A stretch of DNA of 64,000 nt from Novosphingobium sp. MD-1 (GTDB lineage: Bacteria; Pseudomonadota; Alphaproteobacteria; Sphingomonadales; Sphingomonadaceae): assembly GCF_001014975.1 (NCBI RefSeq), contig NZ_BBXA01000026.1, forward strand, positions 1-64,000, read 5' to 3'. Of the stretch, positions 45,783 through 52,974 are shown in pieces (position 1 is the first letter of the stretch; each line of letters opens with the position of its first letter). Both the position numbers and the translations under genes were made by a program. The notes beneath the pieces were generated by a model. The model did no database searches and was not told the origin of the DNA. It was given only the letters and a program-made list of their open reading frames with translations.

Positions 45783-45864
45783 GCTCACCCCGCTGCGACT
45801 AACGCCGCCTGCGGCGACGCAAGTCTCGCTCCCCTCCCGCTTGCGGGAGGGGTTGGGGGTGGGC
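45783..45864. repeat. Interspersed palindromic repeat, copy B (inverted)
   Basis: Same element as copy A, in reverse orientation: GCTCACCCC, the CGCTGCGACTAACGCC tail, then one palindrome with arms CCCCTCCCGC/GCGGGAGGGG and a GGGGGTGGGC end. It lies between the small hypothetical gene and the rplA terminator and creates a spurious N-terminal extension of the former. Confidence 0.85.
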
Positions 45865-45900
45865 AGCGCGCCATCGGTGGCGGATACCATGATCGCCACG

Positions 45901-45936
45901 AAAAAAGGCCGGGGAGACATGCCCCCCGGCCTTTTT
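45901..45936 (-). terminator. Rho-independent terminator downstream of rplA
   Basis: An 8-bp perfect stem (GGCCGGGG at 45907-45914 with CCCCGGCC at 45924-45931, nine-base loop) is flanked by six A and five T, so it would work in both directions. On the minus strand it follows the rplA stop by 27 bases. Confidence 0.88.
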
Positions 45937-45962
45937 CGCGATTGGTCAGGATCGGCCGGAAA

Positions 45963-46664
45963 TCAGCCGCCGTGCACCTGCGCGACGTCGATCTTGAGGC
46001 CCGGGCCCATCGACGAGGACAGGCCGACCTTGCGGACGTACTTGCCCTTGGCGCCAGCCGGCTTCGCCTTGACGATCGCATCGACGAACGCGTCGAAGTT
46101 GGCGCGCAGCGCTTCGTTCGAGAACGAGAGCTTGCCGATGCCGCCGTGGATGATGCCGGCCTTTTCGACGCGGAATTCGATCTGGCCGCCCTTGGCAGCC
46201 TTGACCGCTTCGGCAACGTTCGGCGTGACAGTGCCGAGCTTCGGGTTCGGCATCAGGCCCTTGGGGCCGAGCACCTTGCCGAGGCGGCCGACGATGCCCA
46301 TCATGTCGGGCGTGGCGATGACGCGACCGTAGTCGAGGTTGCCGGCCTGCATGTCTTCGAGCAGGTCTTCCGCACCCACCTTGTCGGCGCCGGCGGCGAG
46401 AGCGGCTTCGGCCTTGTCGCCACGGGCGAACACGGCGACCTTCACGTCCTTGCCGGTGCCCGAGGGCAGCGTGACCATGCCACGAACCATCTGGTCGGCG
46501 TGGCGCGGATCGACGCCGAGGTTCAGCGCGACTTCGAGCGTCTGGTCGAACTTGGCGCTCTGGAGGTCCTTGAGAAGCTGGATCGCTTCGTCAACGCCAT
46601 AGAGCTTCTGGTTGTCGCCCAGCTTTTCCGTGAGCGACTTCTGCTTCTTGGTCAGGTTCACCAT
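45963..46664 (-). CDS. rplA: 50S ribosomal protein L1
   Basis: The 233-residue protein matches L1 throughout: [50 protein letters not shown] (in parts), [14 protein letters not shown] and the C-terminal [14 protein letters not shown] end ([14 protein letters not shown]). L1 binds the mobile stalk of 23S rRNA and can repress its own operon. ATG 46664 gives the common MVNLTKKQK start. It follows rplK by four bases and is the last gene before the terminator. Confidence 0.97.
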   Translation of the reverse strand: MVNLTKKQKSLTEKLGDNQKLYGVDEAIQLLKDLQSAKFDQTLEVALNLGVDPRHADQMVRGMVTLPSGTGKDVKVAVFARGDKAEAALAAGADKVGAEDLLEDMQAGNLDYGRVIATPDMMGIVGRLGKVLGPKGLMPNPKLGTVTPNVAEAVKAAKGGQIEFRVEKAGIIHGGIGKLSFSNEALRANFDAFVDAIVKAKPAGAKGKYVRKVGLSSSMGPGLKIDVAQVHGG

Positions 46665-46668
46665 GGGA

Positions 46669-47100
46669 TCAGCCCTCCACAACCTGCAGGCCCATCGCGC
46701 GCGCGGAGCCTTCGATGATCTTCGTCGCCGCGTCGATGTCGTTCGCGTTCAGGTCCTGCATCTTGGCCTGGGCGATTTCGGCGAGCTGCGAGCGCTTGAT
46801 CGTGCCGGCCGATTCCTTGCCCGGCGTCTTCGAGCCGGACTTGAGACCGATGGCCTTCTTGATAAGGTAGGTTGCCGGCGGCGTCTTGGTGACAAACGTG
46901 AACGAGCGATCCGCATAGACCGTGATGATGGTCGGAAGCGGCATGCCCTTTTCGAGTTCCTGCGTGGCAGCGTTGAACTGCTTGCAGAATTCCATGATGT
47001 TCACGCCGCGCTGGCCCAGGGCCGGGCCGATCGGCGGTGCAGGCTTGGCATCGCCGGCGGCGACCTGCAGCTTGATGTAACCTTCGATTTTCTTGGCCAT
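46669..47100 (-). CDS. rplK: 50S ribosomal protein L11
   Basis: The 143-residue protein is L11: [34 protein letters not shown] (in parts) at the N-terminus and [13 protein letters not shown] at the C-terminus. L11 forms the GTPase-associated centre with 23S rRNA helices 43-44 and is needed for the stringent response. ATG 47100 has AGAAAGGAGGCCAGCA upstream, a strong ribosome-binding site. An M20 peptidase gene separates it from nusG, which is unusual. Confidence 0.98.
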   Translation of the reverse strand: MAKKIEGYIKLQVAAGDAKPAPPIGPALGQRGVNIMEFCKQFNAATQELEKGMPLPTIITVYADRSFTFVTKTPPATYLIKKAIGLKSGSKTPGKESAGTIKRSQLAEIAQAKMQDLNANDIDAATKIIEGSARAMGLQVVEG

Positions 47101-47275
47101 TGCTGGCCTCCTTTCTTCCTGTCGGAGACCGGAAGTTCCGGCTCCTCAGAGTGAGCGGTCAGACGAGGGCGAACCCTCTTCCGCACGGATTTCCAGTTGC
47201 CCGGAAGCGCGCGCAACTAGCGCAAATGGCGCGAAATGCAAGGGGATTCGGGGTGGGGACGCGGCATGCCGCGCT

Positions 47276-48601
47276 TCACGGCAGCGCGTTGGCGCCCCCC
47301 AGCACCGTCGCCATGGCAGCCGCCGCGCCGCGCACGCTGGCGTCTTCGGCCACGTCGATCCATTCGCTCGGCGCGTGCGCACCGCCGCCATCACCGCCCG
47401 CGCCAATGGCGATGGCCGGAATCCCGAGGTTCATCGGCACGTTGGCATCGGTCGACAGGGGCACGAAGTGCGGCGCGAACCCCTCCGCCCGCGCCGCCGT
47501 CGCCGCGATCACCGCAAGCGGCGCGGTTTCGGGCGTAGTGCCGGCGGGGCGATTGCCGATCGGCTTGAAGGTCACGGCGATTCGGCCGCCGTCGGTCGAT
47601 CGGGCGCGGTTCTCCTCGTCCACCGCCGCCGTGGCGATGGCATGGAGCGCGGTATCGATGCGGTCGATTTCCGCCGGCGATTCGGAGCGGATGTCGACAT
47701 CGAGGAAGACTTGCGCCGGGATCGTGTTGACCGAGGTGCCGCCACCCACGACGCTGGCGGAATAGGTGGTGCGCGGCTGCGCGGGCACGGGGATGCCGTA
47801 AAGCCCGGTCACGGTGCGCGCCAGCGCCGCCAGCGGGTTGACGATGCCGAACTTGTCGAAGCTGTGCCCGCCCGGTCCGTCGAACACCAGGCGCCAGCGC
47901 CGCGATCCCACTCCGCGCGTGGTGATCCAGCCCGCGCCCGCGCCATCGATGGTGATGAACCCGGCCGCCTGTTTCGCGCGCGGGTCCTGCGCGAAGAAAT
48001 GGCGCATCCCGCGCAGATCGCCCGGCCCTTCCTCGCCCACGTTGGCGATGAACACGATATCGCGTTCGGTGCGGATGCCGGCCTTGTCCATGGCGCGGAC
48101 CATCGCCAGCATCACCGCCAGGCCCAGAGTATCGTCGCCGATGCCGGGCGCCATCAGGCGGGTGCCTTCGCGGCGGACTTTCACGTCGGTGCCGGCCGGG
48201 AACACGGTATCGAGATGCGCGGCCACGATCAGCGGCGCAAGCGCGGGCGTCGTGCCCCGGCGCGTGGCGATGACGTTGCCGATGCCGTCGATTGCCGCAT
48301 CGGGCAGGCCGCCCGCGCGCATCATCGCGGCCATGGCGCGGCCGCGCGCCTCCTCGCCGAACGGTGGCGCGGGAATTTCGGTCAGGGTGACGATATCGTC
48401 GACCAGCCGGGCATGATCCGCGCGCAACGCCTCCCGCGCGGCGGCGAACCGGCGCGAGGCCAGCAGGCGTTCAAGTTCTCTGGCCAGTTCCCCGGGCGCT
48501 TTGGCGGCGGAAGCGGGAACGGGGGCAGGCCGGCGTGGCGCGGCGCTTTCCGCGACCGGCGCGGATGCTGCCGCCAGCGCGAGGATCAGGGTGGTCAGCA
48601 A
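47276..48601 (-). CDS. M20-family peptidase (secreted, zinc-dependent)
   Basis: The 441-residue protein starts with a short signal-like segment (LTTLILALAAASAPVAES). The M20 zinc-binding and catalytic residues are seen in AAHLDTVFP (His, Asp), APGIGDDTLGLA (bridging Asp) and VGEEGPGDLRG (Glu pair), with the dimerisation domain around GGHSFDKFG. It could be an exported aminopeptidase or deacylase; substrate unknown. Inserted between nusG and rplK on the same strand, 70 bases after nusG, so it may share the ribosomal transcript. Confidence 0.87.
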   Translation of the reverse strand: MLTTLILALAAASAPVAESAAPRRPAPVPASAAKAPGELARELERLLASRRFAAAREALRADHARLVDDIVTLTEIPAPPFGEEARGRAMAAMMRAGGLPDAAIDGIGNVIATRRGTTPALAPLIVAAHLDTVFPAGTDVKVRREGTRLMAPGIGDDTLGLAVMLAMVRAMDKAGIRTERDIVFIANVGEEGPGDLRGMRHFFAQDPRAKQAAGFITIDGAGAGWITTRGVGSRRWRLVFDGPGGHSFDKFGIVNPLAALARTVTGLYGIPVPAQPRTTYSASVVGGGTSVNTIPAQVFLDVDIRSESPAEIDRIDTALHAIATAAVDEENRARSTDGGRIAVTFKPIGNRPAGTTPETAPLAVIAATAARAEGFAPHFVPLSTDANVPMNLGIPAIAIGAGGDGGGAHAPSEWIDVAEDASVRGAAAAMATVLGGANALP

Positions 48602-48671
48602 CGGACTCTCCGGTCAGCGGCCAGCGCGCGGCGAAAGCGCGCCGGTCCGGCCTGCCGGCGCGTCCGTGGAA

Positions 48672-49208
48672 TTACTTGACCAGTTCGACTTCCTCGAACG
48701 CCAGTTCGACCGGCGTGGCGCGGCCGAAGATCGACACGGCCACCTTCACGCGCTGCTTTTCGAAATCGAGTTCTTCCACCGTGCCGTTGAACGAGGCGAA
48801 CGGGCCGGCGTTGACCTTGACCGAATCGCCGATCTCGTAATCGACTGCCACGTTCTTGCGCGGTTCGGCGGCGGCCTGTTCGCGCGCGCCGAAGTAGCGG
48901 GCGGCTTCCTTGTCGGAAATCGGCTGCGGCTTGTTGTTGGTGCCGAGGAAACCGGTGACCTTGGGCGTGTTCTTGACGAGGTGGTAGATGTCGTCGTTCA
49001 TCGCAAGCTTGGCCAGCACGTAGCCGGGCATGAACTTGCGTTCGACCTGCACCTTCTTGCCGCGCTTCACCTCGGTCACGGTTTCGGTCGGCACTTCCAC
49101 CGCCTCGACCAGTTGCGACAGGCCGATCCGTTCCGCTTCGGCGAGGATCGAATCGCGCACCTTGTTTTCGAAACCGGAATAGGCGTGGATGATGTACCAG
49201 CGAGCCAT
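48672..49208 (-). CDS. nusG: Transcription termination/antitermination protein NusG
   Basis: The 178-residue protein has the NGN domain (WYIIHAYSGFENKV at the start, VKRGKKVQVERKFMPGYVLA) and a C-terminal KOW domain (YEIGDSVKVNAGPFASFNGTVEE in parts). NusG couples RNA polymerase to Rho and to the ribosome. ATG 49208 lies 47 bases after the secE stop, the canonical secE-nusG order. Confidence 0.98.
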   Translation of the reverse strand: MARWYIIHAYSGFENKVRDSILAEAERIGLSQLVEAVEVPTETVTEVKRGKKVQVERKFMPGYVLAKLAMNDDIYHLVKNTPKVTGFLGTNNKPQPISDKEAARYFGAREQAAAEPRKNVAVDYEIGDSVKVNAGPFASFNGTVEELDFEKQRVKVAVSIFGRATPVELAFEEVELVK

Positions 49209-49255
49209 GGAAAATCCTTGAAGTCTTGTCAGGTGCCGAAGGGAGGCGGCAGGCT

Positions 49256-49450
49256 TCAGGCCTGCGAGAGCAGCCAGCGCACGACGAAGCCGAAGAGGCT
49301 GTCGATGCCGAGGAAGAACACCGCCAGGATCAGCATCATGATGCCGACGAAGATCGCGGTGGTGGTGGTTTCCTGCCGCGTCGGCCAGACCACCTTGCGC
49401 GCTTCCGCGCGTACCTGGTTGATGAATTCGCCGGGGCTGGTCTTCGCCAT
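49256..49450 (-). CDS. secE: Preprotein translocase subunit SecE
   Basis: The 64-residue single-span protein has the SecE signature EFINQVRAEARKVVWPTRQET followed by one hydrophobic span (TAIFVGIMMLILAVFFLG). It is the short form common in alphaproteobacteria. A longer frame reaches 49504, but ATG 49450 gives the usual start MAKTSPGEF. SecE stabilises SecY in the protein-conducting channel. It is followed by nusG and preceded by tRNA-Trp with its own terminator. Confidence 0.95.
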   Translation of the reverse strand: MAKTSPGEFINQVRAEARKVVWPTRQETTTTAIFVGIMMLILAVFFLGIDSLFGFVVRWLLSQA

Positions 49451-49500
49451 GATCCTTGCCGCTTTCGCTACCTGATGAAATCCTGTCTTCCGCCTAGGGG

Positions 49501-49541
49501 ACATCGCCGCCCCGGACAGGTCCGGGAGGGGCAGGCGATGT
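49501..49541 (-). promoter_or_regulatory. Nested inverted repeat in the secE leader
   Basis: Outer arms ACATCGCC (49501-49508) and GGCGATGT (49534-49541) enclose inner arms CCCGGAC (49511-49517) and GTCCGGG (49520-49526). Together they could form a long stem in the RNA upstream of secE (51 bases from its start). No T-run follows, so it is not an ordinary terminator. Confidence 0.5.
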
Positions 49542-49760
49542 TTCCGATGTCGGAAGATGGCCGATATCTAGGCGCAAGCCGGCGGATTGGCAAGAGCGGC
49601 GAGAGCGGTGGCGGATCGCGACGATTCGCGGGGCGGCGGGCGGCGGTTTGCCGGCGGCGCGATTGCGTCCGGTCCGGACCCTTCGCCGCCGTGCCGCGGG
49701 ACCGGTAGGGAACGGGTCGCGCGCGTCGCCCATGCGGACGCAGAAGCCTGAAAGGAAACG
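49542..49760. other. Intergenic stretch before secE, nothing recognised
   Basis: Between the tRNA-Trp terminator and the secE leader hairpin there is a GC-rich stretch of about 220 bases. The secE-nusG promoter is expected here, but I cannot point to a convincing -35/-10 pair or a small gene. Confidence 0.5.
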
Positions 49761-49788
49761 AAAACCTCTCTACGCCGGGGCGGAGAGG
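49761..49788 (-). terminator. Rho-independent terminator of tRNA-Trp
   Basis: On the minus strand CCTCTC-CGCC, two C, GGCG, a two-base TA bulge, and GAGAGG form a 10-bp stem followed by TTTT. It begins two bases after the tRNA 3' CCA, so tRNA-Trp is terminated separately from secE. Confidence 0.8.
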
Positions 49789-49789
49789 A

Positions 49790-49865
49790 TGGCAGGAGTG
49801 GCAGGATTCGAACCCGCGGCCCTCGGTTTTGGAGACCGATGCTCTACCAACTGAGCTACACTCCT
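49790..49865 (-). tRNA. tRNA-Trp (anticodon CCA)
   Basis: Minus-strand cloverleaf: acceptor AGGAGTG/CACTCCT, D arm GCTC-AGTTGGTA-GAGC, anticodon stem TCGGT/ACCGA with loop CTCCAAA, TPsiC arm with GGTTCGAATCC, discriminator G and an encoded CCA. The anticodon CCA reads UGG. Its place upstream of secE-nusG is the usual one in proteobacteria. Confidence 0.97.
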
Positions 49866-49934
49866 GTGCTCGGAAAAGCGCCCTTAGTGGGTTGACGGCG
49901 CGAGTGCAACCGACTCAAAGACATTTCGACGACG

Positions 49935-50738
49935 ATGACGCCGCCCGACGAACCGATCATCCCGCCCGAGCTGTTGCTCAAGGCCTATCGCGCGGGAATT
50001 TTCCCGATGGCGGACAGTCGCGACGATCCCGAGGTGTTCTGGGTGGAGCCGCGGATGCGGGCGATCCTGCCGCTCGACGGGTTCCACCTGTCGCGCTCGC
50101 TGGCGCGCACGCTGCGGCGCGGGCGGTTCACGGTGACGTGCAACGCCGCGTTCGATTCGGTGATCGACGCCTGCGCCGCGCCGCGCCCGGATGCGGAGGA
50201 AAGCTGGATCAGCCGGCGCATCCGCGAAAGCTACCGCAAGCTGCAAGCGGTCGGGCACGCCCATTCGATCGAGACCTGGGCCGACGGACGGCTGGTTGGC
50301 GGGCTCTATGGCGTGGGCTTCGCCCGCGTGTTCTGCGGCGAAAGCATGTTCAGCCGGATGAACGACGCGTCCAAGGTGGCGCTGGCCTGGCTGGTGGCGG
50401 CCCTGCGGCGATCGGGCGCGGAATTGCTCGATTGCCAGTTCACCACGCCGCACCTGGCCTCGCTGGGCGCGGTCGAAATTCCGCAGGAACGATACCTCGA
50501 CATGCTGCGCCACGCGCAGCGGCCTCACTCGTCGGTGCTGGCGCCAGACGGTTTCGGAGTGGCCGGCTTCGGGGTGGCGGGCTTGGGGGCGGCAGGCGTT
50601 GCGGCCGGGGATGGTGCCGTGGCCGGCGCCGGCGCGGTGCTCGGCTTGCCCGCAGGTTTCGCCGCGCTGCTGGCGGAGGCGGGATCGTCTTCCTCGCCGG
50701 GGAACTTCATCGCGCAGTCCTTGACCCACACGTCATAG
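49935..50738 (+). CDS. aat: Leucyl/phenylalanyl-tRNA--protein transferase with long tail
   Basis: The 267-residue enzyme adds Leu or Phe to N-terminal Arg/Lys of proteins for ClpS/ClpAP degradation. The core (about residues 10-195) has YRAGIFPMADSRDDPEVFWVEP (in parts), GGLYGVGFARVFCGESMF and ELLDCQFTTPHLASLGAVEIP. The C-terminal 70 residues are a Gly/Ala-rich tail ending FIAQSLTHTS. That tail overlaps the 3' end of the convergent DUF2155 gene by 214 bases and is read antisense to it. The tail could be an ancient read-through. Confidence 0.93.
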   Translation: MTPPDEPIIPPELLLKAYRAGIFPMADSRDDPEVFWVEPRMRAILPLDGFHLSRSLARTLRRGRFTVTCNAAFDSVIDACAAPRPDAEESWISRRIRESYRKLQAVGHAHSIETWADGRLVGGLYGVGFARVFCGESMFSRMNDASKVALAWLVAALRRSGAELLDCQFTTPHLASLGAVEIPQERYLDMLRHAQRPHSSVLAPDGFGVAGFGVAGLGAAGVAAGDGAVAGAGAVLGLPAGFAALLAEAGSSSSPGNFIAQSLTHTS

Positions 50739-51193
50739 GCCGGGTGCTCGACGACGTTGAGCGAGGGCGAGTTCTTGAACAGCCAGCCCGAAAAGATCTT
50801 GTGCCACGCCAGCTTTTCCTGGGTGGTCGCGCGCTCTTCCACGAACAGCTGGACGAAGGCGCCGGTTTCCTGCGGGTCTTCCCACGGCGCGGTGCGCTCG
50901 CAGGTGGCCAGCTTGACGATCGCGTTGCCGATGCGGCGCGATTCGCCCGTCTTCATCACCAGCACCTGCGTGATGTTGTTACGCTTGTTGAGGAAGCCCA
51001 GCGTGGCGACGCGGTCCTTGACCGGCGTGCCGTATTCGCTTTCGACCACGCCGCCCGATCCAGCCGCCGCCGGCGCGCCGGTTTCGGTCGCTTCGGGCGG
51101 GGGCGCGGCTTCGGGCTGGCGCTGGCACCCGCCAAGAGCCGCCAGCGCCGCGCAGGCGGCAAGCGGAAGCAGCGGCCGGGAAAGACGGTTCAT
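50525..51193 (-). CDS. DUF2155-family lipoprotein
   Basis: The 222-residue protein has a lipoprotein signal with lipobox ALGGC (Cys about 23). The DUF2155 core is FLNKRNNITQVLVMKTGES, ATCERTAPWEDPQETGAFVQLF and HPAYDVWVKDC. The C-terminal 55 residues are an Ala/Pro/Thr-rich tail with repeats of PKPAT. The tail and the end of the core are overlapped antisense by the aat reading frame. Function is unknown; the family is common next to NDUFA12 genes in alphaproteobacteria, as here. Confidence 0.88.
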   Translation of the reverse strand: MNRLSRPLLPLAACAALAALGGCQRQPEAAPPPEATETGAPAAAGSGGVVESEYGTPVKDRVATLGFLNKRNNITQVLVMKTGESRRIGNAIVKLATCERTAPWEDPQETGAFVQLFVEERATTQEKLAWHKIFSGWLFKNSPSLNVVEHPAYDVWVKDCAMKFPGEEDDPASASSAAKPAGKPSTAPAPATAPSPAATPAAPKPATPKPATPKPSGASTDE

Positions 51194-51209
51194 CGGGGCC
51201 GGACGGCGC

Positions 51210-51620
51210 TTATTCCGGAGACCAGGCTTCGTAGTCGCCGGTCGCGGGCGCGCGCTTGCCGCCGCGTTCCAGCGCGCCCTGCGGCCGATAGGCCAGCGCG
51301 GTGCCGGTGGCGTTGGGCGTGTAGTCCGCTTCCCAGATGCGCGGTGGCGGCAGATTGCTTTCGGGCACGCCGTCGAAGCCGCCGTGGAGCCAGCCATGCC
51401 ATTCGGCGGGCACGCGGCTGGCATCGTTGGCGCCATCGTAGATCACCCAGCGGCGTTCCTCGCCCGCGCGCGGATGACCGGCGGGATAGGGCTTGCGCGA
51501 GCGGTAGTACTTGTTGCCCTGCGCGTCGGTGCCCACCAGCTCGCCCTTCAGCGAACTGTCGAGCAGGGTGCCGATGGTGGCGCCGTCCCACCAGGTGAAG
51601 ATCTTGCCGAGAAAGCTCAT
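51210..51620 (-). CDS. NADH:ubiquinone oxidoreductase subunit NDUFA12-like
   Basis: The 136-residue protein matches the NDUFA12/B17.2 accessory subunit of complex I: FTWWDGATIGTLL, VGTDAQGNKYYRSRK, RRWVIYDGANDASRVPAEWHGWLH (in parts) and the C-terminal YEAWSPE. Alphaproteobacteria share this subunit with mitochondria. It lies 16 bases upstream of the DUF2155 gene, a common pairing. The main nuo cluster is not in this window. Confidence 0.92.
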   Translation of the reverse strand: MSFLGKIFTWWDGATIGTLLDSSLKGELVGTDAQGNKYYRSRKPYPAGHPRAGEERRWVIYDGANDASRVPAEWHGWLHGGFDGVPESNLPPPRIWEADYTPNATGTALAYRPQGALERGGKRAPATGDYEAWSPE

Positions 51621-51764
51621 GGTGCCGTCATCTTTCGCGAGGGTGGGGGCCGCTTAGCCCCTGAGGGGGGGATTCCGCAAGCCGGGATAGGCCCCTTTTC
51701 ACGGCTTGCCCCCACGGCAAATGGTCGAAACGGCCATCGTCGGAACCGCAGCGCCGGCCCGCTC

Positions 51765-52268
51765 CTACCACGCCACCTTGTCGCCCGGTTTGATTCCCAG
51801 TTCCGCCGCGCGGCCGCCGTTCAGTTCGAGCACGCCCGCGGCGATGCCGTCCGAGGGCAGCGAGGTCAGGTCATAAGGCACCGCATTGGCGGCGATGTTG
51901 AGAATGCGCCGGTCCGGGCCGATGAAGATGATGTCGAGCGGGATGACCGTGTTCTTCATCCAGAACGCGGCGTCGCGCGGCGGGTCCATCGGGAAGATCA
52001 TGCCTTCGTCCGCGCCCATCGTGGTGCGGAACATCAGGCCCTGCGCCTGTTCCTCGCTGGTGCGGGCCACTTCGACGCGGAAGGTGTGCGGTCCTTTGGT
52101 CCCGCTGACCGTGAGCGTGACGACCGGCAGGCCGGAAACCGGATGCGTCGCCGGCGCCGAAGCGGCGGGCCGCGCGGCGCTTTTTCCGCCCGTATCGGCC
52201 GCAACGGGGGAGCAGCCGATCACGGCCACGGTGCACGCCAGTGCGGCGGTCTTAATCCAGAATTTCAT
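51765..52268 (-). CDS. DUF192-family secreted protein
   Basis: The 167-residue protein has a signal-type start with lipobox-like VIGC (Cys about 20), then the DUF192 core: RVEVARTSEEQAQGLMFRT, GMIFPMDPPRDAAFWMKNTVIPLDIIFI (in parts) and VLELNGGRAAELGIKPGD. The family is of unknown function and usually periplasmic. ATG 52268 overlaps the 3' end of recX by 17 bases, suggesting co-translation. Confidence 0.9.
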   Translation of the reverse strand: MKFWIKTAALACTVAVIGCSPVAADTGGKSAARPAASAPATHPVSGLPVVTLTVSGTKGPHTFRVEVARTSEEQAQGLMFRTTMGADEGMIFPMDPPRDAAFWMKNTVIPLDIIFIGPDRRILNIAANAVPYDLTSLPSDGIAAGVLELNGGRAAELGIKPGDKVAW

Positions 52269-52827
52269 CGACCCATTCTTCCGCTGCCTCGATGCTAGGC
52301 TCATCGACCAGTCGGCGCGCGTATGCAAGGGGGTGCCCGGCGCGCAGCAGCGCGGCGACCTGCCGTTCGCGCCGGGCCGGATCGATCTTCGGTCCATCCG
52401 TTCCCCGATCCTCGCCCCACGGGCCGAAGCGCCGCTTGCGCGCCATGACCAGCGCGGCGTGGCGCCGGTCGCGCTCCGATCCGCGCGCCTCCGCGCGCAT
52501 GTCCTCGGCAATGCCCGCGTGCCCCAGCGCCTGGTCGATCCGCCGCGCGCCATAGCCGCGCCGCAGCAGGCCCTGCGCCTTCGCCCGCGCATAGCCGGCA
52601 TCGTCGACATAACCCGCGCGCACGAACCGCGCGACCAGCCCGTCCACGTCGGGCGGGGCGGCGCCATCCCAGCCGCGTTCGCGCAGCTTGCGCGCCAGAT
52701 AGGCGGCGAGCTTGCCCGCGCTGGTGGCGAAGCGCGCGACATAGGCGAGCGCCATCTCCTCCATCCGCGCCGGATCGAGCGGTTTGGGCGGCCGTTTGCG
52801 CCGGTCTGGAACACCTTGCGGATTCAT
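52252..52827 (-). CDS. recX: Regulatory protein RecX
   Basis: The 191-residue helical protein has the RecX repeat pattern: ALAYVARFATSAGKLAAYLARKLRERG and YVDDAGYARAKAQGLLRRGYGARRIDQALGHAGI (in parts), the latter holding the conserved YxDDxxYA motif. RecX limits RecA filament growth. recA is not adjacent here; recX instead precedes DUF192 with a 17-base overlap. ATG 52827 is the only plausible start. Confidence 0.88.
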   Translation of the reverse strand: MNPQGVPDRRKRPPKPLDPARMEEMALAYVARFATSAGKLAAYLARKLRERGWDGAAPPDVDGLVARFVRAGYVDDAGYARAKAQGLLRRGYGARRIDQALGHAGIAEDMRAEARGSERDRRHAALVMARKRRFGPWGEDRGTDGPKIDPARRERQVAALLRAGHPLAYARRLVDEPSIEAAEEWVDEILD

Positions 52828-52891
52828 CGCGCCACATTCGTGCCACAGTCAGGATTAAATGAGAACGTCCGCACCCGTACCCCGCGCAAGG

Positions 52892-52918
52892 GGAACCGGG
52901 ACACAGTCATGGGCCGTT
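52892..52918 (+). promoter_or_regulatory. EcfG-like (general stress) promoter of the acyl-AMP ligase gene
   Basis: GGAACC (52892-52897) and CGTT (52915-52918) match the two elements bound by alphaproteobacterial EcfG sigma factors. The spacer is 18 bases counted from GGAAC, one longer than the usual 16-17, so the call is tentative. It would put the transcript start near 52925, upstream of ATG 52975. Confidence 0.4.
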
Positions 52919-52974
52919 CACCTGCCGGAGCAGAAACGCCCGGCAGGAAAAAGACAGAGAAACCGGGGTATCGC

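Noticed and set aside
51886..52974. N-terminal extension of the acyl-AMP ligase frame by over 350 residues
   Set aside because: It is antisense to DUF192 and recX, both well supported, and would run through the promoter-like motif at 52892-52918.
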